From: Granulicella mallensis
GTDB taxonomy: Bacteria > Acidobacteriota > Terriglobia > Terriglobales > Acidobacteriaceae
Length of the DNA: 64,000 bases
NCBI RefSeq assembly: GCF_014203225.1
Contig: NZ_JACHIO010000023.1
Location: 1 to 64,000, forward strand
Direction: 5' to 3'
Part shown: in pieces, positions 45,172-54,681 of the stretch
Position numbering within the stretch: position 1 is the stretch's first letter
Layout of the letters: each line of letters begins with the position of its first letter
Notes under the pieces: generated by a model
The model's input: the letters and a program-made list of their open reading frames with translations, nothing else
Database searches by the model: none
Told to the model about the DNA's origin: nothing
Program-made: the position numbers and the translations under genes

Positions 45172-45912
45172 TTATGAATCCATGGCCTCGCAAACAAGAA
45201 AGCTCTGCCTGCCGGGGCGGTATTCATCTTCTTCCCCTTTCCTGTTCTGAATGGGAATGACCTGTGTCTTATGTGGCCACTGGAGCGCAGGGAGTACCTG
45301 TTCGGCTGATCCGTGCAGTTCAATCAACAGATCCCACCGCCTCGTCAATTCCAGGGTCGTCGGAGTGAAGAGAGTCTCTTCAAATCCCTCGCAGTCGCAC
45401 ACCACAAGCACCCTTTGCAAAGAAAACTCCTTCATGTCGCTGGGTGTGAACAGGTTTCCAGCCTTCACCAGGTGGGCAACGTTGTTAAGCTTGGCCATAG
45501 AGATCGTAAAGGCCTTCTCTTTAGGCTCCGGGTCGTAGGCATGCACCGGAATGTTAAGCATCCTGGCTAGCCCGCAAGCGTAGTAGCCCTCCGCACTCCC
45601 GATGTCGATCACGCAGTCATAACCCTTCATCCCGGCTTGAAAAAGAAAGGGGTGGAGTTCCTTCTCGTAGCTGCCGACAAGTTTGGGGACACACCATCGA
45701 ATAAGGGCAGAATCTGGAGGATAGGTCATACCTGCAAATGGACCGTCCAGAACCTTGAGCCCCTTGCAGGCAATATGTTTCTTCACTTGAGTGAGTAGGC
45801 CTGAATGGCGGAGGAACGATACCTGCCATTGCCGTGATCGGATGGCTCTGATGCGTTCAAAAACCCACCTGGGGAGAACCTGCTCTGCGAGTGCCCTCAT
45901 CGGTCTGCTCAA
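45172..45912 (-). CDS. class I SAM-dependent methyltransferase-like protein
   Basis: The 246-aa cytoplasmic protein has the SAM-binding motif I VIDIGSAEGYYACGLA (about 100-115), followed by acidic VHAYDPEP (motif II) and VLVVCDCEGFEETLF. The layout recalls FkbM-like methyltransferases, but I do not recognise the substrate. The basic N terminus (LPRWVFERIRAIRSRQW) could be a membrane-associating amphipathic helix. The start is a TTG (45912) with AGAGAGG about 7 nt upstream; ATG 45900 is the alternative. It is convergent with the ChaN-like gene, with a 25-nt gap. Confidence 0.65.
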   Translation of the reverse strand: MSRPMRALAEQVLPRWVFERIRAIRSRQWQVSFLRHSGLLTQVKKHIACKGLKVLDGPFAGMTYPPDSALIRWCVPKLVGSYEKELHPFLFQAGMKGYDCVIDIGSAEGYYACGLARMLNIPVHAYDPEPKEKAFTISMAKLNNVAHLVKAGNLFTPSDMKEFSLQRVLVVCDCEGFEETLFTPTTLELTRRWDLLIELHGSAEQVLPALQWPHKTQVIPIQNRKGEEDEYRPGRQSFLVCEAMDS

Positions 45913-46073
45913 TGATGTGCCTCTCTAGGTGTAGCAGCTTGAAGCAGAAACACCTTGCTCAATTACTGGCCCTTGGAAGCGATTGAACTTAAGTGCAGAC
46001 GGCTATACACCATCTCGCTCAAGCATGCCCACTGCTAGGAAGTTTACGCCATTGAGATGTCACGAGTCCTGTT

Positions 46074-47597
46074 TCAATTCGACTGCAGCAGGTAGATGGC
46101 CCAGGGCTGGGTGGAATCCAGTCCGATAAGGAAGATGGCATATTGGCTACCCAGTTGTCCGGCGATGGCCACGGCCTGGAAGGGATACGCGGCGCCGGTT
46201 GAATTGCCCGGATACATTTTGCCGACACAGACCTTGGCCTGGCGATATAAGCCGTTATTCGAAGTGTCCTGCGGGCCGAGGTCGATGACGAAGTCGTTGT
46301 TCCCATACGGATAGTTGGGGTTTTGGTGATTGTCGGAGCCGGGGTCAGGGAGCCCCGTTGTCAGGTTCACGGGGAAGTCTCCGCCATAGATCAGGGTAGA
46401 GCTGGAGGCGTCAGCGTCCACGGACGGACAACCGGTGGACCCGGTGGGCACGCTGGGGAAGCCGAACGAGGCGAGATTCGAGGACCAGGTCACACCCTGG
46501 TCGTTGTTTCCGGCTTCATAGATGAAGCCAAGATACTGCTTGCCGACGACTGTACTGGTGTCCAGCGGGCTGGACGGCTTGGGCAGACCGACTGCGCCGG
46601 TGCCCGCGCCGAGAACATTGTTGTATTGAAGGGCAGGAGCTGTATGGGGAAGAAAGCCCTGCCCAGTGTGGCCGTTATCTTCGACCAGAAGGCCGGTCGA
46701 ACCGATGCCCACCACTGCCTGCGGCGGATTCGATTCGTCTTGTCCTCCGGGATCGGTGATGACCAACTGCCCAGGGACGTTGGTGATATTGCCAAAGAAC
46801 GTGGGCCCACAAGCTCCCGGTACCGGTACCGAAGAGGAGGGGGATTGTGCCGGCGACGTTCCCTTTCCATCGGCAGCGACTTCAGAAGGAAGTCTGTATT
46901 GCTGGATGTTCTGAAAAGTGACGGTACTGCCGCTGGAGACGACATCTACGCTGCCATAGGCGGTATCGGTTGCTGGGTTCCAGATGTTCAGCGGCTGATA
47001 AATGGGTGGTTGGCCGGGTAGGCCGGTCAAGAGTTGCTTGCTCTCCGTAGACGGGATGGTGACGAACTGGTAGGTCTGCGCGGAGGAGAAACTCGGGCAT
47101 TGCGTGGCGGCGACGAGAGGCTGGACCGGCTGCCCGACCAACTGCACCAGCCCCCCGGCCTGACCGGCGAGTTCCACCGCGAAGCTGCCAGGCTTAGATG
47201 GGTTGTAAGCCGTACCTTCATACGAAGGGGTGCCGTTGTTGATGATTTCGTTGTACGTAGCTGTAATACCCAAGGTTCGCAGACCGCGCTGGCTGATCGT
47301 AAAACTACCGGCATTGAGAACCTGAGGGCCGGGCTGGGTCTGAGGCTGGTAGGTTGTCTGCGAGAACGCCAACCCCACATCGTCAAGGGTATAAGTCAGA
47401 GGAGACTGCCCAGCGCTCGATCCAAAAACATACGGTGCAAAGTAGGTTTGCACGCTTGGTGCGGGTGCTGGTGCGGCGGCCTGCGTGGCCGGAATCGGGC
47501 TTGAGCTGCATCCGGCAAGCCAGCCGAGAAACAGAACTGTCCCCAGGCAAGCTGCCACCCGCATGAATTGTCCGGATTGAGATTCGAAACACTGCAT
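46074..47597 (-). CDS. lipoprotein of unknown function (end of the ECF sigma operon)
   Basis: The 507-aa protein has a lipoprotein signal (VAACLGTVLFLGWLAGC, lipobox LAGC) and an Ala/Pro-rich linker. A long mature region rich in Ser, Gly, Thr and Pro without a recognised domain follows; cysteines such as ATQCPSF and GACGPTF may form disulfides. It is probably surface-exposed or periplasmic. It begins 16 nt after the TonB receptor stop, with GAGGAAA as Shine-Dalgarno, and may serve as a SusD-like or accessory ligand-binding lipoprotein by position; sequence does not support SusD homology. The 45913-46073 stretch after it shows no strong terminator. Confidence 0.65.
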   Translation of the reverse strand: MQCFESQSGQFMRVAACLGTVLFLGWLAGCSSSPIPATQAAAPAPAPSVQTYFAPYVFGSSAGQSPLTYTLDDVGLAFSQTTYQPQTQPGPQVLNAGSFTISQRGLRTLGITATYNEIINNGTPSYEGTAYNPSKPGSFAVELAGQAGGLVQLVGQPVQPLVAATQCPSFSSAQTYQFVTIPSTESKQLLTGLPGQPPIYQPLNIWNPATDTAYGSVDVVSSGSTVTFQNIQQYRLPSEVAADGKGTSPAQSPSSSVPVPGACGPTFFGNITNVPGQLVITDPGGQDESNPPQAVVGIGSTGLLVEDNGHTGQGFLPHTAPALQYNNVLGAGTGAVGLPKPSSPLDTSTVVGKQYLGFIYEAGNNDQGVTWSSNLASFGFPSVPTGSTGCPSVDADASSSTLIYGGDFPVNLTTGLPDPGSDNHQNPNYPYGNNDFVIDLGPQDTSNNGLYRQAKVCVGKMYPGNSTGAAYPFQAVAIAGQLGSQYAIFLIGLDSTQPWAIYLLQSN

Positions 47598-47613
47598 AAC
47601 GATTTCCTCTTTG

Positions 47614-50600
47614 CTAGAAGCTGCCCTTCAGGCCGAACTGCAGGATGCGCGGATCGTGCGCGTCCACCGGATGCAGGAAGGAGTTCCCGGCGAGGCAGCC
47701 GGAGGCGCCCGCGGAGTAGAGTTCGGTCTGGCTGCCGTAACAGTTGATGACGTTGTTGCCGGTATTGCCCGGATGGCTGGGGTCGGTGATGCGGAACTGG
47801 GTGTGATTGAAGACGTTGAAGGCTTCGGCGCGAAACTCGATATCCAGGCGCTTCGTCGGCTTGAAGTGTTTGAACAGCGAGACGTTGAAGTTGATGCGCG
47901 AAGGATTGTTCAGGGAGTTGCGTCCGGCGTCGCCGAAGGTTAGACCGCGCGGCGCGGCGAAGGCGCCCGGGTTCAGCAGCAGCGGCCCCACATTATTGGA
48001 GTTCTGCGCAACAAACGGCTTGCCTACGCGCGCTTTGCCGATCACATCCGGATAGGACCCGATCCCCAGCCCGTCGCCTACGCCGGCATTGTCCGCCGCG
48101 CCGGTGCCGTCTCCGCCACCCCCGTTGATGACGCTGAAGGGCGTTCCGGTCGAGTAGGTGGTGATGCCGCTGATCTGCCAGTCTCCCAGCACCGTCTTCA
48201 TAACGGGCGAGAAGTCCGGTGCGTTGGGAGCTGCGGCGACAGGAGTAGCCTCATCGTCCGAATCGTCGCCATTGCCTACCAGGTGCGTGAAGCCGTGGAG
48301 CAGGCGCAGCAGCGGAAGATCGTAGATATAGCTGACGTTCAGCAGTTGCCGCTGGTCGAAGTCCGAGGTGGCGTGGTTGGAGTGAATGTCGAGAGAGTTG
48401 GCGAAGTTGGCCGAGGCACGGTCGGAGGAGTCGTCCAGGGAGTGGCTGTAGGTATAGGCGATACCGACAGTCAGCGGCCCGGTCGTCTGGCGGAGCGTGG
48501 CCTGAAAGGCATCGTACTCGGAGTCGGCGCTGTTCTGCACCGCGATGATATTGCTGAAGCCGAGATACGGCCGCAGGGCATCGGCGCTTACGCCAAGCTT
48601 TGTAAAGCTGTTTGTAGCACCTTTTGCGAATCCCGGATTACCGGTACAGGCAATGAACGCATTCGCGTAGCCCGGATCGTTGGGGCCGATGGCAGCAGAA
48701 CTCGGAATGGTGATGCCGCCACCATTGGAAGCAGTATTCACACCCGCTGCAGAAAAGGCGCCATTCTGGGCTCCGCTGGAGCAGACACCGGCAGTGACGG
48801 GCTGCCCCGGCCCAAAGGGATTCAACCCTTTGCTGAGCGGCTGCAACTGATTGAGATCGCTCACTGCCGTCAGGTGCGTGCCCTTAGTGCCGACGTAGGC
48901 GATCTGTCCGATCATCCCCTTGTGCACTTCGCGCTGAATGCTCAGGCTCCATTGCTGGGTATAGGAGTACACGGCCTTTGTGGGGATCGAAGTTACGTTC
49001 AAGGGGAAGGTAGAACCCGTCCCTGTACTGTTCCCGCACTGTGTCGTGCCTGGCTGGCAGTAGCCCCCAATAAGGTTGTAGGCATCGGAAGGACTGGTTT
49101 GGCTCTGAATATTCGACTGGGTTTCGCTCAGAACCAGGGGCGCGCTGCCGATCAGCGAGCCGACATTGGCTTCGTAGCCGGTCCCGTGCTCCCAGAAGAG
49201 GCCATAGCCGCCGTGGATAGCGGTCTTGCCGTCACCCCAGGGATCCCAGGAAAAGCCTACGCGCGGCGAGGGATGGAACAGTTTATTGGACATGCAGCTA
49301 TCAGGCACAGGGCTGGCGCCGCACCGCACCAGTCCGTTCACGATCGCAGGATCGAGCGAGCCGAGAGTGTAGGGGCCGGTTTGGCTCAGGGAAATTGCTT
49401 TGCCGCTGGTCTTGGACACCAGGTTTCCCTGGTTCGGGTCGATATAGATGGACGAACCAAGGGATTGACTGAAGGCCTCGGGCCGCCAGTTGTAGGCCGT
49501 ACCGTTGGGGTTATACCAGGCGCCGAAGAGGCTGGCCCGGAAGCCGGCGTTGATTGTCAGGTGAGGGAGTATCCGCCAGTCGTCCTGCAGATAGAGATCG
49601 GCTGTCTTGTAGCGGTTGTGATACTCCCCCTGCCCGCTGTCCTGCGTGTAGCTCTTGATGGCCCCTTGGGGATTGGTTACGGCTCCGTTCGCGTTAGGAT
49701 TCGGCAAGAAGCCTGAGCCGGCCAGAAAGTCCACGAAGGCATTGCCCGAGGTGTGGGTCGATTGCTGATTGCTGAAGGTGAGTAGTCCCTGCAGGTCGCC
49801 GGAGTTGGCGCCGGTAACAGCGCTCAGCTCGTTCTGCTGCACATACGAGCCCCAGAATCCCCACTGCAAGGTATGCTTTCCGACGATCATGCTGGCGTCA
49901 TCGCGAATGGTAAAGGTGGGATTGTCCTGGGCCCACGGTGCGTAACCCGTATCCACGGCAAAGCCATGTCCCCCGTACGCTCCGTTGGTTCCCTGAAAGA
50001 CCAGTCCCGGTAGCTTGCCCCCGCCGTACCCATTGTTGAAGATGTACCCCATGGGGCACTCGGTCACGGACGCAGGATTAAAGGCTGCATTTGGCGCTGA
50101 AAAGACAGAGCACATCGTACCCTTGATTGGCATTCCTCCCTGCGAGGCTGGATCGGTCAAAGAATCCGGCCTGCTGAGAGACGAGACACCGACTCCCGGC
50201 TGCGGAGCGAGGGAGATGTGTTCGACCTCGTAACCTGCCGACACAAGGTTGATGATTCCATGCGGCAAGGTCTGTGCCAGAAGAACAACCATGTCCAGTC
50301 CGGGACCGTTGAACCGGTTTTCGACCGTAGGAAAGCTGTTCTGGACGATTCCCCACTGCGGAGCGAGCGTCACTGTATCCCAGCTATCGTGCACGTAGCG
50401 AAACGACAGACGTTCGCGCTCCGTCAGATTGTGGTCGATGCGAAACAACTCCTCCCGCCAGTGGGTCGGCGGCGAAACAGCGGCGACGAAGCAGTGAAAC
50501 AGCGGCGAGGCATTGGTCGAATTGCAGCCACTGGCCGAGTTGGGCGCGGGAATCAGCCCGGAGTTGAGAATCGCCGCACTCGTGTAATCCACCGGCACCT

Positions 50601-51870
50601 GCAGGCCGGCGTTATAGGTTGCGCCCGCAGTACTGTTGAAGGAGGTGGAGTTGGATACTCCTGCCTGCGGGCAATCGGGAAATTGTGACGGGCTGAACGT
50701 TCCGGACCCTCCTGGAACCGGCGTCGGGCATAGGTCGAAGAAGTTCCCGGCCCGCTCGGCCATGGTGGGCACAGCCTGGTTGTAATCGACCGGGGTCTTT
50801 TCGCGGCGAATCTCTTCGGAGAAGAAGAAGAAGGTCCTCGTCTTGCCGGTGTTGTAAACGCCAGGGATATAGATAGGGCCGCCGATGGTGCCGCCGAAGT
50901 CAAGCCTCCGATAGAGTGGCGTGCGATAGACGGACTTGCCCTGGAAACCCTGAGGTTCTGCATTCGGTTGATCGAAGTAGTTTCTGGCATTGAACATCTC
51001 ATTGCGCAGGAAACCGTAGGCGACGCCGTGAAAGTTCTCCGTGCCCGATTTCGTTGTCACCAGAACGCTTCCCGAGGCGCTCTTGCCGTAGAGCGCGCTG
51101 TAGTCGGCGGTAAGGATCTTCATGTCCTGAATGGAGTCAACGCTGGGATAGACAACCAGCGGCTCACCTTGTCCGCGGCTGGTATTGATGCTGGTGTTGA
51201 GCACATCGCTGCCGTCCACCTCGAAGGTGTTGTATTCCACGCGGCCGCCATTGACGCTGAACTTCGCGCTTCCGGATACGCCGACCTTGGCTTCGTCCTG
51301 GCCCGTCTGGTTACTGACGCCGGGAGAGAGTGCACTGAGAGACAGAAAGTTGCGGCCGTTCAATCCATAGCCGGTGACCTCGCTGCTGTTCAAGGTCGTA
51401 GACATGGACGCCGTGCCTGTATCGACCGTGGTGGGCGCCCCGGCACTGACATTTACATCCTGACTGACCTCATTGACTGCAATCTGAGCATTGAAGACGA
51501 TCGCCTGTCCGGCAGCGAGAGAAAGAATCTGGCTCGATCTCCGGCTGAATCCCTGCGCCTCCACGATGAGCTGATAGCGTCCGGGAGGAAGCCCGGGAAC
51601 GGTGTACGCACCCGTGCTGTCTGTTTTGGCCTCACGCTTCACCAGCGTTTCCTGATTGACGATCTGGATTGTTGCCGCGGGAATCGCGGCTCCATCGGGA
51701 TCGGTAACCTGCCCCGAAAAACGCCCGGTAGCAGTCTGTCCGGCAAGGCGCAGGGCGCTGAATACTGGAACCAGCGCCACTGCGAGCAGTAGCCATCGAA
51801 ATGATCGAAACATCTTCTGAAAGGCTCCTAGTCCTTGTTTTCGCTTTGCCGTTCCCATCTCCGTCTTCAT
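47614..51870 (-). CDS. very large TonB-dependent outer-membrane receptor
   Basis: At 1418 aa this is about 200 residues longer than the other two receptors here. It has a signal peptide (FRWLLLAVALVPVFSALRLAGQ), a carboxypeptidase-regulatory-like domain (about 48-130; GRFSGQVTDPDGAAIPAATIQIVNQ), a plug (about 150-260; GYGLNGRNFLSLSALSPG) and a barrel ending in ILQFGLKGSF. Its ATG abuts the porin stop codon (TAAATG), so translation is coupled. Starts at 51858 or 51813 (MFRSF, with AGGAG) are possible. It lies inside the sigma-factor operon beside a porin and lipoproteins, which suggests a dedicated import system under that sigma factor. Cargo unknown. Confidence 0.88.
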   Translation of the reverse strand: MKTEMGTAKRKQGLGAFQKMFRSFRWLLLAVALVPVFSALRLAGQTATGRFSGQVTDPDGAAIPAATIQIVNQETLVKREAKTDSTGAYTVPGLPPGRYQLIVEAQGFSRRSSQILSLAAGQAIVFNAQIAVNEVSQDVNVSAGAPTTVDTGTASMSTTLNSSEVTGYGLNGRNFLSLSALSPGVSNQTGQDEAKVGVSGSAKFSVNGGRVEYNTFEVDGSDVLNTSINTSRGQGEPLVVYPSVDSIQDMKILTADYSALYGKSASGSVLVTTKSGTENFHGVAYGFLRNEMFNARNYFDQPNAEPQGFQGKSVYRTPLYRRLDFGGTIGGPIYIPGVYNTGKTRTFFFFSEEIRREKTPVDYNQAVPTMAERAGNFFDLCPTPVPGGSGTFSPSQFPDCPQAGVSNSTSFNSTAGATYNAGLQVPVDYTSAAILNSGLIPAPNSASGCNSTNASPLFHCFVAAVSPPTHWREELFRIDHNLTERERLSFRYVHDSWDTVTLAPQWGIVQNSFPTVENRFNGPGLDMVVLLAQTLPHGIINLVSAGYEVEHISLAPQPGVGVSSLSRPDSLTDPASQGGMPIKGTMCSVFSAPNAAFNPASVTECPMGYIFNNGYGGGKLPGLVFQGTNGAYGGHGFAVDTGYAPWAQDNPTFTIRDDASMIVGKHTLQWGFWGSYVQQNELSAVTGANSGDLQGLLTFSNQQSTHTSGNAFVDFLAGSGFLPNPNANGAVTNPQGAIKSYTQDSGQGEYHNRYKTADLYLQDDWRILPHLTINAGFRASLFGAWYNPNGTAYNWRPEAFSQSLGSSIYIDPNQGNLVSKTSGKAISLSQTGPYTLGSLDPAIVNGLVRCGASPVPDSCMSNKLFHPSPRVGFSWDPWGDGKTAIHGGYGLFWEHGTGYEANVGSLIGSAPLVLSETQSNIQSQTSPSDAYNLIGGYCQPGTTQCGNSTGTGSTFPLNVTSIPTKAVYSYTQQWSLSIQREVHKGMIGQIAYVGTKGTHLTAVSDLNQLQPLSKGLNPFGPGQPVTAGVCSSGAQNGAFSAAGVNTASNGGGITIPSSAAIGPNDPGYANAFIACTGNPGFAKGATNSFTKLGVSADALRPYLGFSNIIAVQNSADSEYDAFQATLRQTTGPLTVGIAYTYSHSLDDSSDRASANFANSLDIHSNHATSDFDQRQLLNVSYIYDLPLLRLLHGFTHLVGNGDDSDDEATPVAAAPNAPDFSPVMKTVLGDWQISGITTYSTGTPFSVINGGGGDGTGAADNAGVGDGLGIGSYPDVIGKARVGKPFVAQNSNNVGPLLLNPGAFAAPRGLTFGDAGRNSLNNPSRINFNVSLFKHFKPTKRLDIEFRAEAFNVFNHTQFRITDPSHPGNTGNNVINCYGSQTELYSAGASGCLAGNSFLHPVDAHDPRILQFGLKGSF

Positions 51871-53763
51871 TTATTTAGGAAGGTAGTAACGAATCGATGT
51901 GAACCACATGTTGTCAATGGCCTTTGGAGAGTTGGTCAAGCCGGCTGCGGGATTGCCGATTCCCTGCCACGTCCGGCGCTCGGCATAGGAGTACTGAATT
52001 CCCTGCTGCAGCGTTCCGCGCGAACCCCGATAGAAGCGGAACCAGTAGCCAAAGGTTCCTTCCTGGATGTTGCGGTTATCCGCGTTGCAGTTGGAGGGGC
52101 CGGAAGCCACATTGCCACCGCCGTTTGGCGAGGTAACGGGCAGCACCTCGACATAGCAGCCGGCGACATTGTTGGTGGGCGCGCCATAGCCGCCCAGGAT
52201 CGGCTGACCCAGCGTGGGTCCGGCAGTCGTGACGGTATATCCGGTGTTGTACCAGGCACGCTTGGCATATTCGCCGCCGTAATACCCGTACAGATCGAGA
52301 CGCGGCGTTGCATGCCATTCGACCGATCCCAGAGCCGAGCCACCCGAGAGCAGTTCGAGCGAGCCGTCGGGATGTGCTGTAGCGTCCGGCAACTGCGCGC
52401 TGCTGTAGCGGCCGATACCGTTCCCGGCGAGGATATGCCCATCAATCTCCAACTTCTTGGCAAACAGCCACACGCGCGCATTCGCGCCTACGCCGCCGCC
52501 ATCGGCCTTCGTTGTGTAAGCGCCAAGCGCGGAGGTCGTAACCGGTTGTGCCGCACCGGCGGGAGCGGGGCCATTCGGATAGACACGATCACGGAAGAAG
52601 CGGCTGATGCCAAAGAGTTCGAAGTGTCCCCAGTTGGTTTCGTAGGCGGCCTTGGCAATCAGGTCCGGAGCTTCGTTGAAGCTATAGTTCGCCGTGGAGT
52701 TATAAAGCCCGCCACCGTTTCCTGTCTGCTGATAAGCAATCGTAGGAAGATTGTGGCCGCCGATGTTGAGCGTCTGCGACTCTTCGACGGCTCCGCCGAT
52801 CCAGAACTTGTTCGACAGCCTCTTCACGACACGAAAGCCGTACTGGCGTTCCCAGGTGAATCCGACGTTGTACTGTGCGTCGACCGTCAATGGTATGGCT
52901 TCGGAGTTGTTCTCCAGACCGTGCCGGTATTCGGTGGCGAGCGACCACATCTGACCGCCCGTCAGAATCCAGCCGTTGTTCAGCTCGGCCTGTGCCCATG
53001 CCTGGCGCAAACGCAACGGGTAGCTGTTGCTCTGGTTGTCGTTCGAAGTCGTTCCAGCGGACAGAAAATCCGCCTCGAAGTACCCGCGCAGTGTCGCGGC
53101 CGGGATCTTGCCTTCCGCCAACAGCGAAATACGCGACTGCCTGCCGCTCGCGTTGAACTCGGACAGCTCGCCTGCCGTTGTACCGGCGAACGGAATTCCG
53201 GTGAACTGGGTGTTCACATCGCCGCCGATCGCACGTTGCCGGTCGACGGTCTCAGCCGCGAGGAAGCCGCCCGGCTTGAGGCCGATTCCCATGAAGCGAA
53301 TCATGTCGGGATTTTCGAGCTTCTTCGTCTCTTCCTGGCTCGCCTGAACCTGCGTTGAAAGTGAACTCGATGTCGTCTTCAGGGTTGCCACATCGCCCTG
53401 CAGCGTCGTAACCGTGGAGCCATCCGTGCCGATAATAGCCTGAGTGGCCTCGAGCTTCTGCTTGGCGTCGGCGGCATCCTTGCGGGCCTGCTCCAACTCG
53501 GCATCACGCGCTGCCATGCGCTGCTGGAGAGCCTCGTACTTCTGCTCCAAGTCGTTCAACTTGCTGTTGACCTGATCGAGTTTTTGAAACTTCTCGTTCA
53601 ACTGCTCCAGCAGAATCTCTTCCTGCGTCGGTGCTTTCGTCTTCGTTTTCGCGACCTTTGTCCTGACTGGTTTGACTGGCGGCTGATCCGTACCGCTCTG
53701 TGCCTGCGCCACGACGCATGTTGCTAGAACCACTCCGGCCACCATCTGTCTAAATCTGTTCAT
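51871..53763 (-). CDS. DcaP-like outer-membrane porin with N-terminal coiled coil
   Basis: The 630-aa protein has a signal peptide (MVAGVVLATCVVAQAQ). A long coiled coil (about 45-145; LEQLNEKFQKLDQVNSKLNDLEQ, AARDAELEQARKDAADAKQKLE) is followed by a beta barrel from about 160 to the end (IRFMGIGLKPGGFLAAE, GRQSRISLLAEGK, GYFEADFLS, SYPLRLRQAWAQAE, FTSIRYYLPK). Coiled-coil plus barrel, with these motifs, resembles trimeric DcaP porins that pass dicarboxylates and other anionic solutes. ATG 53763 is chosen because GGGAGAAG precedes it by a few nt and the signal peptide follows. It sits 46 nt after the small Ig lipoprotein and directly before the TonB receptor. Confidence 0.75.
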   Translation of the reverse strand: MNRFRQMVAGVVLATCVVAQAQSGTDQPPVKPVRTKVAKTKTKAPTQEEILLEQLNEKFQKLDQVNSKLNDLEQKYEALQQRMAARDAELEQARKDAADAKQKLEATQAIIGTDGSTVTTLQGDVATLKTTSSSLSTQVQASQEETKKLENPDMIRFMGIGLKPGGFLAAETVDRQRAIGGDVNTQFTGIPFAGTTAGELSEFNASGRQSRISLLAEGKIPAATLRGYFEADFLSAGTTSNDNQSNSYPLRLRQAWAQAELNNGWILTGGQMWSLATEYRHGLENNSEAIPLTVDAQYNVGFTWERQYGFRVVKRLSNKFWIGGAVEESQTLNIGGHNLPTIAYQQTGNGGGLYNSTANYSFNEAPDLIAKAAYETNWGHFELFGISRFFRDRVYPNGPAPAGAAQPVTTSALGAYTTKADGGGVGANARVWLFAKKLEIDGHILAGNGIGRYSSAQLPDATAHPDGSLELLSGGSALGSVEWHATPRLDLYGYYGGEYAKRAWYNTGYTVTTAGPTLGQPILGGYGAPTNNVAGCYVEVLPVTSPNGGGNVASGPSNCNADNRNIQEGTFGYWFRFYRGSRGTLQQGIQYSYAERRTWQGIGNPAAGLTNSPKAIDNMWFTSIRYYLPK

Positions 53764-53809
53764 TTTCTTCTCCCTTGGTCCTGTCTTGTCCTGTGCGGAA
53801 ATATCTTTG

Positions 53810-54622
53810 TCAATCGATCGTGATCGTGGCGACGACGGCCTTTGTCGGGTCGGCAATCGAGGTGGCAGTCACCTTGACAATGTCGCCTTCCGGCACCGTT
53901 GCGGGAGCGGTGTAGACCGTATCCACAGCGCTTGTGGTCTTGGCCGGATTGAACGAGCCGCAGTCGCTCGATCCGCAGATCACAGTCCAATTCACCCCGG
54001 CATCTGTCACGTCGTTATTCAGCACCACTCTGAGCTGAGTGGTAGTGCCTGCCCTCAATGTGGCTAGCGGCGCAGGCGCGAATCCCACCGAGATCGGAAG
54101 GCCGCCAATGGTCAGCGTGGTGCTAGAGAACTTGCTGTGGTCGCTGGTCGAGATCGCATAGAGGGTGACCGTCCCTAGCTTCGGTGTGGCGGGGGGCGCG
54201 GTATAGAACGCCACATAGCCGGCGCCACTGGTTACGTAACTGGGCAGAGGCCCGCTTATCGTGTGCGCTGGAGTGAAGGTGCCGCACGATTGGTCCTGTG
54301 TCTGTCCCGGCGGCAGCGGAGCGCCTGGAGGCAGCGCGCTTCCGCAGTACGCGCTCCAGTCCGCACCCAGCAACTGCGGATCGTTCGTCAATGTCACGTC
54401 GACATACGTACCGTGGCTGGTCGTGAGCGACACCGGAGGACTCTTCAGGGGAGTTCCGTTCTCGTCGGTGAAGGTAATCGGCTTGACTACAATGTCGGAT
54501 ACGGAGCTGCCGGAGGAGCAGCCCGATACCGCTGCCAGACTGGCTAACAGCAAGGCAAGCGCTGCTGGCCGAAAGCTTTGTGAAATACAAATTCTCTTGA
54601 GCATGAGCACAGGGATCTTCAT
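53810..54622 (-). CDS. lipoprotein with Ig-like repeats (small)
   Basis: The 270-aa protein has a lipoprotein signal (PAALALLLASLAAVSGC). It has about two Ig-like repeats of the same type as in the upstream giant protein: NNDVTDAGVNWTVICGSSDCGSFNP then VYTAPATVPEGDIVKVTATS. Each repeat has a close cysteine pair. Function is unknown; such domains usually act as spacers or binding modules on the cell surface. The start at 54622 is supported by GAGGAAG 2-6 nt upstream and direct entry into the signal. It lies 59 nt after the giant protein and is probably in the same transcript. Confidence 0.75.
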   Translation of the reverse strand: MKIPVLMLKRICISQSFRPAALALLLASLAAVSGCSSGSSVSDIVVKPITFTDENGTPLKSPPVSLTTSHGTYVDVTLTNDPQLLGADWSAYCGSALPPGAPLPPGQTQDQSCGTFTPAHTISGPLPSYVTSGAGYVAFYTAPPATPKLGTVTLYAISTSDHSKFSSTTLTIGGLPISVGFAPAPLATLRAGTTTQLRVVLNNDVTDAGVNWTVICGSSDCGSFNPAKTTSAVDTVYTAPATVPEGDIVKVTATSIADPTKAVVATITID

Positions 54623-54681
54623 CACTTCCTCTTGTTCAGATATTCGGTAGGAACGGGCCGGCAACGATCCAACGACGTTTC

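Noticed and set aside
48283-49716. 477-codon plus-strand frame inside the third TonB receptor gene
   Set aside because: Antisense shadow with no recognisable domain and no promoter.
51835-53358. 507-codon plus-strand frame opposite the porin
   Set aside because: Antisense shadow; the minus strand has signal peptide, coiled coil and barrel features.
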